This document shows positions 43,501-51,112 of a DNA stretch of 64,000 nucleotides, piece by piece. Below the pieces are notes generated by a model that saw only the letters and a list, made by a program, of their open reading frames with translations, ran no database searches and was not told the origin of the DNA. This DNA comes from Salinicola peritrichatus (GTDB lineage: Bacteria; Pseudomonadota; Gammaproteobacteria; Pseudomonadales; Halomonadaceae). Where the stretch lies: positions 82,105 through 146,104 of the forward strand of contig NZ_PZJU01000049.1 of the NCBI RefSeq assembly GCF_003206715.1, read 5' to 3'. The position numbers were made by a program, and so were the translations under genes. Position 1 is the first letter of the stretch; each line of letters starts with the position of its first letter.

Positions 43501-44542
43501 TCCGAGCGCCTGGCGCATCGATCAGCTCGAACCGCACCTGATCATGAACCTGCGCGTGGTCGACCACGAGGGCAAGACCCTGGGCGAGGGACGGGACCTG
43601 CGTGCCTTGCGCGAGCGCTTCAGCGCGGCGGCGGCGGAGGGCGCCCGCGCCATGGCGCGGGAACAGCGCGACGACGCCGAAACCCTCGACGACCTGCCCG
43701 AGTCGGCGTTGCCGGATTCGCGTACCACCAGCCAGGCCGGGATTCAGGTCGAGGTCTATCCGGCATTGGTGGCGGAAGGCGACGAGCTGCGTATTGCCTG
43801 GTTCGACCATGCCGAGCGGGCGGCGGCGGCGCACCGCGACGGTATCGTGCGACTGGCGCGCCGGCGCTTGCCCGATACGGTGCGCTACATTCAGCGCGAG
43901 CTTCCGCTGCTCAAACAGTGCGCGCTGCTGTTCGCCAAGGTCGGCAGTCGGGAGCAACTGGCTCAGGATGTGATCGATGCCTGCTTCGCCCAGACGCTGG
44001 CGGCAGATCCGCTGCCGCGCTCGCGCGCGGAATTCGATGCCCGAATCGAGACCTTGCGCGGCGATCTCGTCGCTCATGCCGAAAGCCTGCTGCGCGATCT
44101 ACACCAGGCGCTGCAGGGACATCTGGCGGTGACCAAGGGGCTCAAGGGCAATGTCAGCCTGGCCCTGGCGCTGACCTATAGTGATCTCAAGGCGCAGATG
44201 CAGCGGCTCGTCTACCCTGGGTTCGTGCGTGATGCCGGGGATTGGCTCAAGCATTACCCCCGCTATATGCAGGCCGCCGAAATCCGGCTCGAGAAGGCAC
44301 CACGGGATCGCCGCCGCGATCAGCTCGCGATGCAGCAGGTCCAGGCTTGGGAGGCGCGGCTGGATTCGCGTCTCGAATCGACTCGGCGCGAGGGCGTTGC
44401 CGATCCCGCGCTGGTCGAGTTCGGCTGGTGGTTGCAGGAGTGGCGGGTATCGCTGTTCGCGCAGCAGTTGGGCACGCTGGAGAGCGTTTCCGAGAAACGT
44501 CTGGCACGGCGCTGGCAGGAGATCACCGGGCAGAGCGTGTGA
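40556..44542 (+). CDS. hrpA: ATP-dependent RNA helicase HrpA (DEAH box)
   Basis: About 1328 residues from TTG 40556, which has GAGG five bases upstream and gives an N-terminus (SATASQSLQALNDLQRRLDA) that lines up with E. coli HrpA; the longer ATG 40496 lacks an RBS. Motifs: Walker A VIVAGETGSGKTTQLPKLCL, Ib HTQPRRLAARSVASRVAEEL, DEAH box IIIDEAHERSLNIDFLLGYL, SAT motif VIITSATIDVERLSRHF, motif VI QRKGRCGRVAEGVCIRLYSE. Helicase-associated and OB-fold regions follow, and the long C-terminal HrpA-specific domain ends SLFAQQLGTLESVSEKRLAR. It acts on stalled ribosomes and mRNA in E. coli. Confidence 0.94.
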   Translation: MSATASQSLQALNDLQRRLDACLLRDAFEQRKRLARLARRAQEGKPIDRSLREIEARLAASSEIVERRRRQPVTLEYPESLPVAAKRESILEALREHPVVIVAGETGSGKTTQLPKLCLELGLGRRGMIGHTQPRRLAARSVASRVAEELRVPLGEQVGYQVRFTDQSSDDTLVKLITDGILLAETQHDPDLLRYEAIIIDEAHERSLNIDFLLGYLKRLTARRPDLKVIITSATIDVERLSRHFSIERAGETWPAPVVEVSGRAYPVEVHYRPLVRETREEDDLTLQEGILAAVDEIERIEREKRWYSGPRDILIFLPGEREIRETADTLRRAELKSTEILPLYARLSNAEQNRVFQSHAGRRIVLATNVAETSLTVPGIRYVIDPGLVRMSRYSFRAKVQRLPIEPVSQASADQRKGRCGRVAEGVCIRLYSEEDFLSRPEFTEPEIQRTNLASVILSMLSLKLGDVLEFPFVDTPDARFVRDGYRLLFELGAVDAGEHLTQLGRRLARLPIDPRLARMVLAGEQFGCLRETLIVVSALAIQDPRERPAEKRQAADQRHKQWDDPNSDFVAWLNLWQGFEAAREELSGNQLRRWCRDQYLSYLRLREWHDTYRQLRQLTREMKLELSSAMRPAEGEDEPPRVDAQRLHQALLAGLLSNLGQLQESREFLGARNRRFLIHPSSGLSRKPPKWVMAGELVETSRLYARDVARIKPEWIEPQAAHLIKRAYSDPHWERKRAQVVALEQVTLFGLPIVSGRRVDYAKVAPTEARELFIRRALVEGDYQTRAPFFEHNRAMMAEVEDLEDRARKRDILVDEETLFAFYDERIPADVAGGRSFENWRKQAERETPDILKLDKAALMAREADEVSVEQYPDELVYNGVRYPLSYHFAPGASDDGVTLTVPAVMLAQLPEGRLSWLVPGLLREKCIALLKALPKPLRRQVVPIPDWVDAALATLTPDERPVEEALGEFLRVKTGIRLDPSAWRIDQLEPHLIMNLRVVDHEGKTLGEGRDLRALRERFSAAAAEGARAMAREQRDDAETLDDLPESALPDSRTTSQAGIQVEVYPALVAEGDELRIAWFDHAERAAAAHRDGIVRLARRRLPDTVRYIQRELPLLKQCALLFAKVGSREQLAQDVIDACFAQTLAADPLPRSRAEFDARIETLRGDLVAHAESLLRDLHQALQGHLAVTKGLKGNVSLALALTYSDLKAQMQRLVYPGFVRDAGDWLKHYPRYMQAAEIRLEKAPRDRRRDQLAMQQVQAWEARLDSRLESTRREGVADPALVEFGWWLQEWRVSLFAQQLGTLESVSEKRLARRWQEITGQSV

Positions 44543-44625
44543 CCGGCAAGGCGCGCCGGAGCGCATCCACTCGTGGTGAACGCACGTAACGATCAGAAGC
44601 GGCCGATGCCGCTGGAGAAACAGTC

Positions 44626-45756
44626 ATGACCCAAGCCGTGATTACCGCGACGGGCCTGTTCACGCCGCCGGAGTCGATCGACAATGCCGCTCTGGTGGCC
44701 AGCTTCAACGCCTGGGTCGATGCCGAGAACGCACGTCATGCCGATGCGATCGCCAGCGGCGAGCGTGAGCCGCTGGGCCACTCCAGTGAAGCCTTCATTC
44801 TCAAGGCTTCGGGTATCGAGAGTCGCTATGTGATGGAGGCAAGCGGCATCCTCGACCCCGAGCGCATGCGGCCGCGCATTCCCGAGCGTGCCAACGGCGA
44901 ACTCTCGCTGCAGGCCGAAATGGGACTGGCGGCGGCGCACCAGGCGCTCGACAAGGCTGGCGTGCGCGCCGATCAGCTCGATCTGATCATCGTCGCCTGC
45001 TCCAATCTGCAACGCCCCTATCCGGCGGTCTCGGTGGAGTTGCAGGCCGCACTGGGCGCCGGTGGCTACGCCTTCGACATGAACGTGGCCTGTTCCAGCG
45101 CGACCTTCGCCATCGACATGGCCACCAATGCGATTCGCGCCGGTAGCCTCGAGCGGGTGCTGGTGGTCAATCCCGAGATCTGCTCGGCGCATCTCAATTT
45201 CCGTGACCGCGACAGTCATTTCATCTTCGGCGACGCCTGCACGGCGATCCTGCTCGAGGCCGATCATCTGGCCCGGGAGCGTGAGCATTTCACCGTTCTA
45301 GGCACGCGACTGGTGACGCGGTTCTCCAATGCGATCCGCAACAACTTCGGCTTTCTCAACCGCCTGGCGGATACCGGCGCGGGTGCCGCCGACAAGTTGT
45401 TCGTGCAGGAAGGGCGCAAGGTCTTCAAGGAGGTCTGCCCGCTGGTCGCCGAGTTGATCCTCGATCATCTCGAAAGCCAGGCGCTGACGGGAGAATCGGT
45501 AAGGCGACTGTGGCTGCATCAGGCCAATCGCCACATGAACGACCTGATCGCCAAGCGCGTGCTGGGGCGTGAACCCAGCGCAGCGGAAGCGCCGGTGATC
45601 CTCGATCGCTACGCCAATACCAGCTCTGCCGGATCGATCATAGCGCTGCACCTGCATCGCGATGACCTGCAGCAAGGCGAGGTGGGGGTGGTGTGTTCCT
45701 TCGGCGCGGGCTACAGTGCGGGCAGTGTGATACTGCGTAAAGGGAATGCGTGTTGA
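44626..45756 (+). CDS. Beta-ketoacyl-ACP synthase III-like enzyme (long, PA3286-type)
   Basis: 376 residues, longer than standard FabH (about 317). The catalytic triad is intact: Cys156 in AFDMNVACSSATFAIDMATN, His298 in VRRLWLHQANRHMNDLIAKR, Asn331 in DRYANTSSAGSIIALHLHRD. An insertion near the N-terminus (AWVDAENARHADAIASGERE) is typical of the subgroup containing P. aeruginosa PA3286, which condenses medium-chain acyl-CoA with malonyl-ACP to link beta-oxidation with fatty-acid synthesis. That function is carried over by similarity only. The stop overlaps the mlaA start. Confidence 0.85.
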   Translation: MTQAVITATGLFTPPESIDNAALVASFNAWVDAENARHADAIASGEREPLGHSSEAFILKASGIESRYVMEASGILDPERMRPRIPERANGELSLQAEMGLAAAHQALDKAGVRADQLDLIIVACSNLQRPYPAVSVELQAALGAGGYAFDMNVACSSATFAIDMATNAIRAGSLERVLVVNPEICSAHLNFRDRDSHFIFGDACTAILLEADHLAREREHFTVLGTRLVTRFSNAIRNNFGFLNRLADTGAGAADKLFVQEGRKVFKEVCPLVAELILDHLESQALTGESVRRLWLHQANRHMNDLIAKRVLGREPSAAEAPVILDRYANTSSAGSIIALHLHRDDLQQGEVGVVCSFGAGYSAGSVILRKGNAC

Positions 45757-46517
45757 TGAAATCGATCCATTGGCTGGGCGGCGTTTGCGTCGCTGCGGCG
45801 CTCGGCGGATGCGCTTCGACGAATGAGGCGACCCATCCGCAGGATGCCAATCCACAGGATCCCTGGGAGGGCTTCAACCGGGGCGTCTATCAATTCAACG
45901 ACACGCTCGATCGCTACGCGCTCAAACCCATCGCTCAGGGCTATGACACCGTGACCCCCGACCCGGTTCAGGATGGTGTCGGTAACTTCTTTTCCAACCT
46001 GGGCGAGATCGGCACCATCTTCAATAGCGTGCTGCAGTGGGAATGGGGCAATGCCGGTGTCGCTTCCGGCCGATTTCTGGTCAATACCGTGCTGGGGGTC
46101 GGCGGCATACTCGACCCGGCCACTCGCATGGGACTGAACGAGAACGAAGAGGATTTCGGCCAGACTCTGGCGGTCTGGGGCGTCGATTCCGGCCCTTATC
46201 TGGTGTTGCCGATCTTCGGTCCGAGCACGGTGCGCGATGCCAGCGGCCTGCCGGTGGATCATTACACCTATCCGGTGACCTACGTCGAAGAGGACAAGTG
46301 GCGCTATGGACTGACCTTCCTGCGTTACGTCGATCTGCGTGCCGGCCTGCTGGATCAGGAGTCGCTGATTCAGGGCGATCGCTATAGTTTCATCCGCGAC
46401 GCCTATCTGCAGCGGCGACAGTTCGAAATCTCCAATGGCGTTGTCGGAGAGGATCCGTTCGCCAGTGGCGGTTTCGGTGATGATTTCGAATATAGTGAAG
46501 ACGACTTCGCCGAGTAA
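45756..46517 (+). CDS. mlaA: MlaA/VacJ outer-membrane lipoprotein
   Basis: 253 residues from ATG 45756, one base overlapping the KAS stop (an upstream GTG at 45750 is also possible). Lipoprotein signal peptide with lipobox LGGC (VCVAAALGGCASTNEATHP). Mature signatures: PWEGFNRGVYQFNDTLDRYA, LKPIAQGYDTVTPDPVQDGV, then LGEIGTIFNSVLQWEWGNAG and FGQTLAVWGVDSGPYLVLPI. MlaA removes phospholipids from the outer leaflet and passes them to MlaC; the mlaFEDCB genes are not here. The last residues are acidic (DDFEYSEDDFAE). Confidence 0.93.
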   Translation: MKSIHWLGGVCVAAALGGCASTNEATHPQDANPQDPWEGFNRGVYQFNDTLDRYALKPIAQGYDTVTPDPVQDGVGNFFSNLGEIGTIFNSVLQWEWGNAGVASGRFLVNTVLGVGGILDPATRMGLNENEEDFGQTLAVWGVDSGPYLVLPIFGPSTVRDASGLPVDHYTYPVTYVEEDKWRYGLTFLRYVDLRAGLLDQESLIQGDRYSFIRDAYLQRRQFEISNGVVGEDPFASGGFGDDFEYSEDDFAE

Positions 46518-46520
46518 ACC

Positions 46521-47669
46521 GTGTCCAAGACGCAGCCGGACGTACCCGTGATCGGCGTGATCGACCTGCCGGGACGGGATCGCGAAACCCTGGTGGGGGA
46601 AATCGCCCGCCTCGATGCGGTGGTGCACACCGCCGAGTCGCTCGAGGCGCTGCCGCCGGATTGCGACCTGATCGTGGCGCACGTTCGCGCGGTGTCTCAT
46701 GATGGTTGGGAAAAACTGACCGCGGGACGGCCGACGATCATCGTCAGTGAAAGCCGCCGTGACGGCGATCTGCACAAGGCCGTGGATGCCGGGTTGATCG
46801 ATTATCTCGTCGAGCCGCTCAAACATGCCGATATCTTGCGACGTCTCATCGTGCGGGGGTTGGATCTCGATCGACTGGCCAGGGCGCATGAAGCAAGTCG
46901 AGCCGAGCTGGAGGCGCTCAATGAGCGTCTCGAGACGCATCTCGGAATATTGCGCGAGGATCAGCGTGCCGGCGGCCATGTGCAGCGCAAGCTGTTGCCG
47001 CCTCAGGGCAAGACATATCGCGGCGTACGCTGCGACTATTGGTTCGCGCCTTCGCTTTACCTGTCCGGCGATTTTCTCGATTTTCAGCGCTGCGACGACC
47101 GTTACAGCTTCTTCTATTTCGCCGACGTGGCCGGGCACGGGGCGTCGTCGGCATTCGTGACCGTACTGCTCAAGTATCTGTGCAACCGTTGGATATCCCA
47201 GTGGCGCACGTTGTTGCCGGAGGCCTTTCCCTCGCGCTGGCTGGGCGAACTCAACCGCGAGTTGATCGAGACCGGCATCGGCAAGCACGCCACGATCTTT
47301 GCCGGAGTACTGGACCACGAGCGCCATTTTCTGCACTATGCGCTCGGCGCTCAGTTGCCCATGCCCATCCTCCAGAGTGAGGAGCGCGGCACCTACCTGG
47401 GCGGAGAGGGACCGCCGGTGGGGTTGTTTCCGGATGTCGAATACCCCATCTACGGTTGTCCACTGCCGGAGCATTTTCGGCTCTGGTTCTGTTCCGACGG
47501 CGTTCTGGAGTGCCTGCCGGAGGCTTCACTGGATGCGCGACTCAAGGAGCTCGAGCGTCGCGTGACACGTTGCACCCGCGTCGAGGACCTGAAGGATGGA
47601 CTGACGCTGGGAGATCAACTGCCGGATGATCTCAGTATGATGACACTGAGTGGTTTCGACCATGATTGA
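46521..47669 (+). CDS. SpoIIE/PP2C-type serine phosphatase with degenerate receiver domain
   Basis: 382 residues from GTG 46521. The N-terminal 125 residues have the size and strand pattern of a CheY-like receiver (VIGVIDLPGRDRETLVGEIA, DLIVAHVRAVSHDGWEKL, IIVSESRRDGDLHKAVDAGL, DYLVEPLKHADILRRLI). The acidic pair is reduced to DLPGRD, the phospho-acceptor Asp position reads His/Val (IVAHVRA), and the conserved Lys is Glu (LVEPL). A coiled-coil linker follows, then a PP2C domain with metal-binding YLSGDFLDFQRCDDRYSFF, FADVAGHGASSAFVTVLLKY, LWFCSDGVLECLPE and LPDDLSMMTL, all intact. It overlaps the STAS gene, its likely substrate (HsbR/RsbU logic). Confidence 0.88.
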   Translation: MSKTQPDVPVIGVIDLPGRDRETLVGEIARLDAVVHTAESLEALPPDCDLIVAHVRAVSHDGWEKLTAGRPTIIVSESRRDGDLHKAVDAGLIDYLVEPLKHADILRRLIVRGLDLDRLARAHEASRAELEALNERLETHLGILREDQRAGGHVQRKLLPPQGKTYRGVRCDYWFAPSLYLSGDFLDFQRCDDRYSFFYFADVAGHGASSAFVTVLLKYLCNRWISQWRTLLPEAFPSRWLGELNRELIETGIGKHATIFAGVLDHERHFLHYALGAQLPMPILQSEERGTYLGGEGPPVGLFPDVEYPIYGCPLPEHFRLWFCSDGVLECLPEASLDARLKELERRVTRCTRVEDLKDGLTLGDQLPDDLSMMTLSGFDHD

Positions 47670-48168
47670 AGGGCGAATCAAGGCGGCCTTCGAGTCGGGC
47701 GTGTTCGTGCTCAAGCTTTGTGGCGACGTGCGCCTGACGCTATGCGCAACGCTCGACGCGGAAGCGCAGCGGCTGGCGGAGCTGCCCGGCCTGCGCGCGG
47801 TGATGGTCGATCTACGCGAGGCGACCAACGTCGATTCCACGGCGCTGGGTTTTCTGGCCAAGGTTGCGTTGGCGGTGCAAGGTCGGCTCGAGCATCCCCC
47901 GACCATCGTCGCCGAACATCCCGATGTGCGGCGGATGCTAGACGTCATGGGCTTCGCTCGCTATTTTACGTTGCTGGAGGCGCCACTGACGGAACCGGCC
48001 GAACTGGCCGAGCTTCCGCACGTCGAGACCGACGAAAGCGGCATTCAAGAGCGTATTCTCGAGGCGCATCGGATCCTGATGCACATGAGCGACCATAATC
48101 GCCACGAGTTTCAGCCGCTGGTGGAGCTGTTGGAGTCCCAGCACGTCAAAGCCTCGTCGTCGCATTGA
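47662..48168 (+). CDS. STAS-domain anti-sigma-factor antagonist
   Basis: 168 residues from ATG 47662, overlapping the phosphatase stop by 8 bases. The STAS fold is in residues 1-105; the phosphorylatable Ser59 lies in VDLREATNVDSTALGFLAKV. A C-terminal helical extension of about 60 residues (GIQERILEAHRILMHMSDHN) goes beyond the usual SpoIIAA length. It is presumably dephosphorylated by the upstream phosphatase and then releases a sigma factor or other target from a kinase/anti-sigma factor. No RsbW-type kinase is encoded nearby. P. aeruginosa HsbA (FlgM partner) is a possible analogue (inference). Confidence 0.85.
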   Translation: MIEGRIKAAFESGVFVLKLCGDVRLTLCATLDAEAQRLAELPGLRAVMVDLREATNVDSTALGFLAKVALAVQGRLEHPPTIVAEHPDVRRMLDVMGFARYFTLLEAPLTEPAELAELPHVETDESGIQERILEAHRILMHMSDHNRHEFQPLVELLESQHVKASSSH

Positions 48169-48261
48169 CGGCCAGCCGGCCTGCCGCGATTCGAATCGGG
48201 CCGATCGATTAAGTTCTCCCGAACCCGCGGCTTCGCATCTGTCATGCATTGAAGTTCGTTG

Positions 48262-48285
48262 CGCCAGCCCAGTGCTGGCGTTTCT
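48262..48285 (+). terminator. Probable terminator after the STAS gene
   Basis: CGCCAGC (48262-48268) and GCTGGCG (48274-48280) form a 7-bp stem with a 5-base loop, followed by TTTCTT. It is 94 bases after the STAS stop, closing the KAS-mlaA-phosphatase-STAS transcript. Confidence 0.5.
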
Positions 48286-48421
48286 TGACGCCTTGTCGGC
48301 TCATGCTGGCAGGGCGTTGCCGTTCTACGCCGGCATCGGCCGGCAGTTGTCGAGTCACTAGGGGTTGTTGACGTTTCGTGCGCAGCCACGCTGGAACGTC
48401 GACGCCCCCTAAGGAGCGTAC

Positions 48422-49639
48422 GTGACTACCTTGACCGCAAGCCGTCTCGCGCTGTTGGTTGCCGCCAATACTGCGTTGGCGCCACTGGCGATCGACGCCT
48501 ATCTGCCAGCCATGCCGTCGCTGGCGGCGTCGATTGGCGCCAGCGTCCACCATACGGAACTGTCGTTGAGCGTATTCCTGCTCGGGTTTGCACTGGGGCA
48601 GTTGATCTGCGGCCCGCTCTCCGATCGCTTCGGACGCAAACCGGTACTGATGGCGGGGCTCGCGGTCTTCATGATCGCCAGCCTGGCACTCACCCAGGTC
48701 GGCTCGCTGGCAACGCTATGGGGGTGGCGCTTCGTTCAGGCGCTTGGCGGTGGTGCCTGCGTGGTCAATTCCGCAGCCATCGTGCGCGATCGCTTCAGCG
48801 GTCGCGAAGCGGCACGCGTGATGTCGACCATGGTGATGATCCTGATGATGGCACCACTGGTGGCGCCGGCCATCGGTAGCGCCTTGCTGCATCTGGCCGA
48901 CTGGTGGCTGATCTTCCTGTTTCTGGCCGTCTATGCCGGCTTCGTGTTGTGGCTGCTGGGGCGGCATCTGCCCGAGACCCACGGTCGCGATCCACAGGCG
49001 CCATCGGCACGTCGAATTCTGGCCAACTACGCCAGCGTGCTGCGCCATCGCGAGGCAATGGGTTATATCGGCGCGGTGTCGATGTCGTTTGCTGGCATGT
49101 TCGCCTTCATTACCGGTTCACCCTACCTCTACATGGAACACTACGGGCTTTCCACGACGCTCTATCCGTTCGTCTTCGGCGCCAACATCCTGATCATGGC
49201 CTCGTCGAGTCGGCTCAATATCCGGCTACTCAAGCGCCGTACACCCCAGCAGAACCTGCTGTTGGGGCTGGGCGTGCAACTGACCGCCGGCTCACTGCTG
49301 GTCGCGCTGGTTGCCACGGGACTCGACTCGATCTATACGGTCGCGCCGTTGATGGTGGTCTTCGTCGGCATGCAGGGACTGATCAGCCCTAATGCGATGT
49401 CGTCGATGCTCGACCATTTTCCGCACATGAGTGCCACGGCGACCGCGTTGCAAGGTTGCCTGCAATTCACCTGCGGGGCCGTCTCCGGGGCCTTGGTCGG
49501 CGCATTCGAGCTGGCCAGCGCATGGCCGACGGTGCTGACGATGCTGGGAGCTACCTTGCTGGGCAATATCGGCGTTCGCGTTCTGGCCGGACGCGCGCTC
49601 AAGCGTGGCGAGATCGCGCTGGGCGAATCCGAGGCCTGA
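48422..49639 (+). CDS. Bcr/CflA-family multidrug efflux MFS transporter
   Basis: 405 residues from GTG 48422 with AAGGAG upstream. Twelve-helix drug:proton antiporter. The N-terminus TALAPLAIDAYLPAMPSLAA carries the Bcr-type motif D1 (DxYLP), and GQLICGPLSDRFGRKPVLMA is the loop 2-3 motif of the major facilitator family; RFVQALGGGACVVNSAAIVR and PLVAPAIGSALLHLADWWLI (motif C region) follow. Family members export bicyclomycin, chloramphenicol or sulfonamides; specificity here is unknown. It is monocistronic; a hairpin terminator lies downstream at 49757. Confidence 0.92.
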   Translation: MTTLTASRLALLVAANTALAPLAIDAYLPAMPSLAASIGASVHHTELSLSVFLLGFALGQLICGPLSDRFGRKPVLMAGLAVFMIASLALTQVGSLATLWGWRFVQALGGGACVVNSAAIVRDRFSGREAARVMSTMVMILMMAPLVAPAIGSALLHLADWWLIFLFLAVYAGFVLWLLGRHLPETHGRDPQAPSARRILANYASVLRHREAMGYIGAVSMSFAGMFAFITGSPYLYMEHYGLSTTLYPFVFGANILIMASSSRLNIRLLKRRTPQQNLLLGLGVQLTAGSLLVALVATGLDSIYTVAPLMVVFVGMQGLISPNAMSSMLDHFPHMSATATALQGCLQFTCGAVSGALVGAFELASAWPTVLTMLGATLLGNIGVRVLAGRALKRGEIALGESEA

Positions 49640-49682
49640 GCGGACTTACCCAAAACCGCCAAGCGGTTACGCGCTTTGACGA

Positions 49683-49713
49683 TTGTCATCCTGTTGTCAT
49701 GAAAGCTTGTCAC
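49683..49713 (+). promoter_or_regulatory. Distal cluster of Pho-box half-sites
   Basis: TTGTCAT (49683-49689), TTGTCAT (49694-49700) and TTGTCAC (49707-49713), the first two spaced 11 bases like PhoB half-sites. It lies upstream of the hairpin at 49757 and about 250 bases from pstS, so a role in pst transcription is less certain than for the proximal box. Confidence 0.35.
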
Positions 49714-49756
49714 CGTGTGTCTGCGGAGGTGACAGCCATTCTCGACGGTTGGGCTC

Positions 49757-49807
49757 GAAAAACCATCGACGATTTTGCCGAATTGGCGGTCGTTCGATGG
49801 TTTTTTC
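49757..49807. terminator. Bidirectional-looking terminator hairpin upstream of pstS
   Basis: AAAAACCATCGA (49758-49769) pairs perfectly with TCGATGGTTTTT (49794-49805), a 12-bp stem around a 24-base loop, with A- and T-tracts at the stem base. It isolates the exporter transcript from the pst promoter just downstream. Confidence 0.6.
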
Positions 49808-49858
49808 ACAAAGGGGCACGGGACATTCGACGAATGTCTTTTCAAAACGATGACGCGG

Positions 49859-49892
49859 GTGTCATGAAACTGTCATTAGGCTGACGTACTGT
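49859..49892 (+). promoter_or_regulatory. Pho box and promoter of pstSCAB
   Basis: GTGTCATGAAACTGTCAT (49859-49876) is a near-consensus PhoB box (two CTGTCAT-type half-sites 11 bases apart), with a weaker third half-site CTGACGT at 49881. A -10-like TACTGT sits at 49887-49892, 10 bases after the box, the spacing of PhoB-dependent promoters in which the box replaces the -35. PhoB activation under phosphate starvation is inferred. Confidence 0.75.
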
Positions 49893-49967
49893 CTCGCCCT
49901 GAGAGTGTTGGCAACCTTCGCAACGTCGTTATCGCTCACGCATTCACGGTGGAAACAGGATATCGCT

Positions 49968-51005
49968 ATGCTAAAACATGTCTTCGCAACGCTCATTTCC
50001 GGTTCTCTGGTACTGGGGGCCGCAGCCCAGGCTCAGGAAGCCATCACCGGTGCCGGCGCGACCTTCCCGTATCCGGTCTATTCGCAGTGGGCGGACGCTT
50101 ATCAGGACGAGTCCGGCATTGGCCTCAACTACCAGGCAATCGGTTCCGGCGGTGGCATCCAGCAGATCACGGCCAAGACCGTGACCTTCGGTGCCAGCGA
50201 TGCGCCGATGGAGAAGGAAGAGCTGGACAAGAATGGCCTGCTGCAGTGGCCGATGGTCATGGGTGGCGTGGTTGCGGCATTCCATGTCGATGGTATCGAT
50301 GGCTCACTGAACCTCGACGGTCCGACTCTGGCCGACATCTACCAGGGCAAGATCACCAGCTGGAACGATCCGGCCATCGCCGAGCTGAACCCGGATGCCG
50401 ATCTTCCGGACACGCAGATCACGCCGGTCTATCGGGCCGAAGGTTCCGGTACCAACTTCCTGTTCACGCACTATCTGTCTCAGGTCAGCCAGGACTTCGC
50501 CGATAACGTCGGGGAAGGCAAGTCGGTTGCCTGGCCGACGGGTGTCGGCGCCAAGGCCAACGCCGGTGTCGCCAGCCAGATCGCCAACACCAACGGTGCG
50601 ATCGGTTATGTCGAGTTCGCCTACGCCGCTCAGAACGATCTGAGCCTGGTGCACCTGAAGAACAAGGCTGGCGAGGTTGTCGAGCCGAACATGGATTCCT
50701 TCATGGCGGCAGCCGCCAACGCCGACTGGCAGAATGCTCCGGGCATGTACCTGGTGCTGACCAACCAGCCGGGTGACGAAAGCTGGCCGATCACCGGCGC
50801 TTCCTTCATCCTGATGCACAAGCAAGTGCAGGATGTGGACGCTGCCCGTCAGGCACTCGAGTTCTTCGACTGGGCTTACACCAACGGCAACGACATGGCG
50901 CAGGAGTTGGACTACGTGCCGATGCCGGAAAACGTCGCCGACATGGTTCGCGACAGCTGGGGTGAAATCAAGGGTCCGAACGGCGAAGTCGTCTGGAACC
51001 AGTGA
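49968..51005 (+). CDS. pstS: Phosphate ABC transporter, periplasmic phosphate-binding protein
   Basis: 345 residues from ATG 49968; the longer frame from 49905 adds an unlikely leader. Signal peptide: FATLISGSLVLGAAAQAQEA. The mature N-terminus ITGAGATFPYPVYSQWADAY is the PstS signature; phosphate ligands lie in YQAIGSGGGIQQITAKTVTF, FGASDAPMEKEEL and VYRAEGSGTNFLFTHYLSQV. NGAIGYVEFAYAAQNDL is also conserved. Of the E. coli PstS type (high-affinity importer receptor). It is first gene of pstSCAB, preceded by a Pho box and followed by a stem-loop that could uncouple its level from the permease genes. Confidence 0.95.
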   Translation: MLKHVFATLISGSLVLGAAAQAQEAITGAGATFPYPVYSQWADAYQDESGIGLNYQAIGSGGGIQQITAKTVTFGASDAPMEKEELDKNGLLQWPMVMGGVVAAFHVDGIDGSLNLDGPTLADIYQGKITSWNDPAIAELNPDADLPDTQITPVYRAEGSGTNFLFTHYLSQVSQDFADNVGEGKSVAWPTGVGAKANAGVASQIANTNGAIGYVEFAYAAQNDLSLVHLKNKAGEVVEPNMDSFMAAAANADWQNAPGMYLVLTNQPGDESWPITGASFILMHKQVQDVDAARQALEFFDWAYTNGNDMAQELDYVPMPENVADMVRDSWGEIKGPNGEVVWNQ

Positions 51006-51020
51006 TCGCTGTATGACAGG

Positions 51021-51055
51021 CCGCGACGGCGAGCGGATTCCCGCTCCCGTCGCGG
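51021..51055 (+). other. Stem-loop between pstS and pstC
   Basis: CCGCGACGGCGAGCGG (51021-51036) pairs with CCGCTCCCGTCGCGG (51041-51055), 15 pairs with one bulged C and a 4-base loop. There is no clean T-run. In ABC operons such an element after the receptor gene often stabilises its mRNA or partly terminates, giving excess binding protein over permease (inference). Confidence 0.6.
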
Positions 51056-51112
51056 AGTTGTATTGAATACCGTTGCAACGACGGTACTGTGGCAAGCCGA
51101 CGAGGAATTGAC

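Noticed and set aside
41414..44077. 887-residue open frame antisense to hrpA
   Set aside because: It lies wholly within the well-conserved hrpA gene, is Arg/His/Gln-rich with no recognisable domain, and mirrors G/C-biased third positions of the sense strand. The same holds for the long antisense frames at 6411-7991, 45711-47474, 32036-32992 and 13046-13921.
49741..49866. Possible short ORF upstream of pstS
   Set aside because: The frame crosses a 12-bp terminator hairpin and the Pho box and shows no codon bias; regulatory DNA explains it better.
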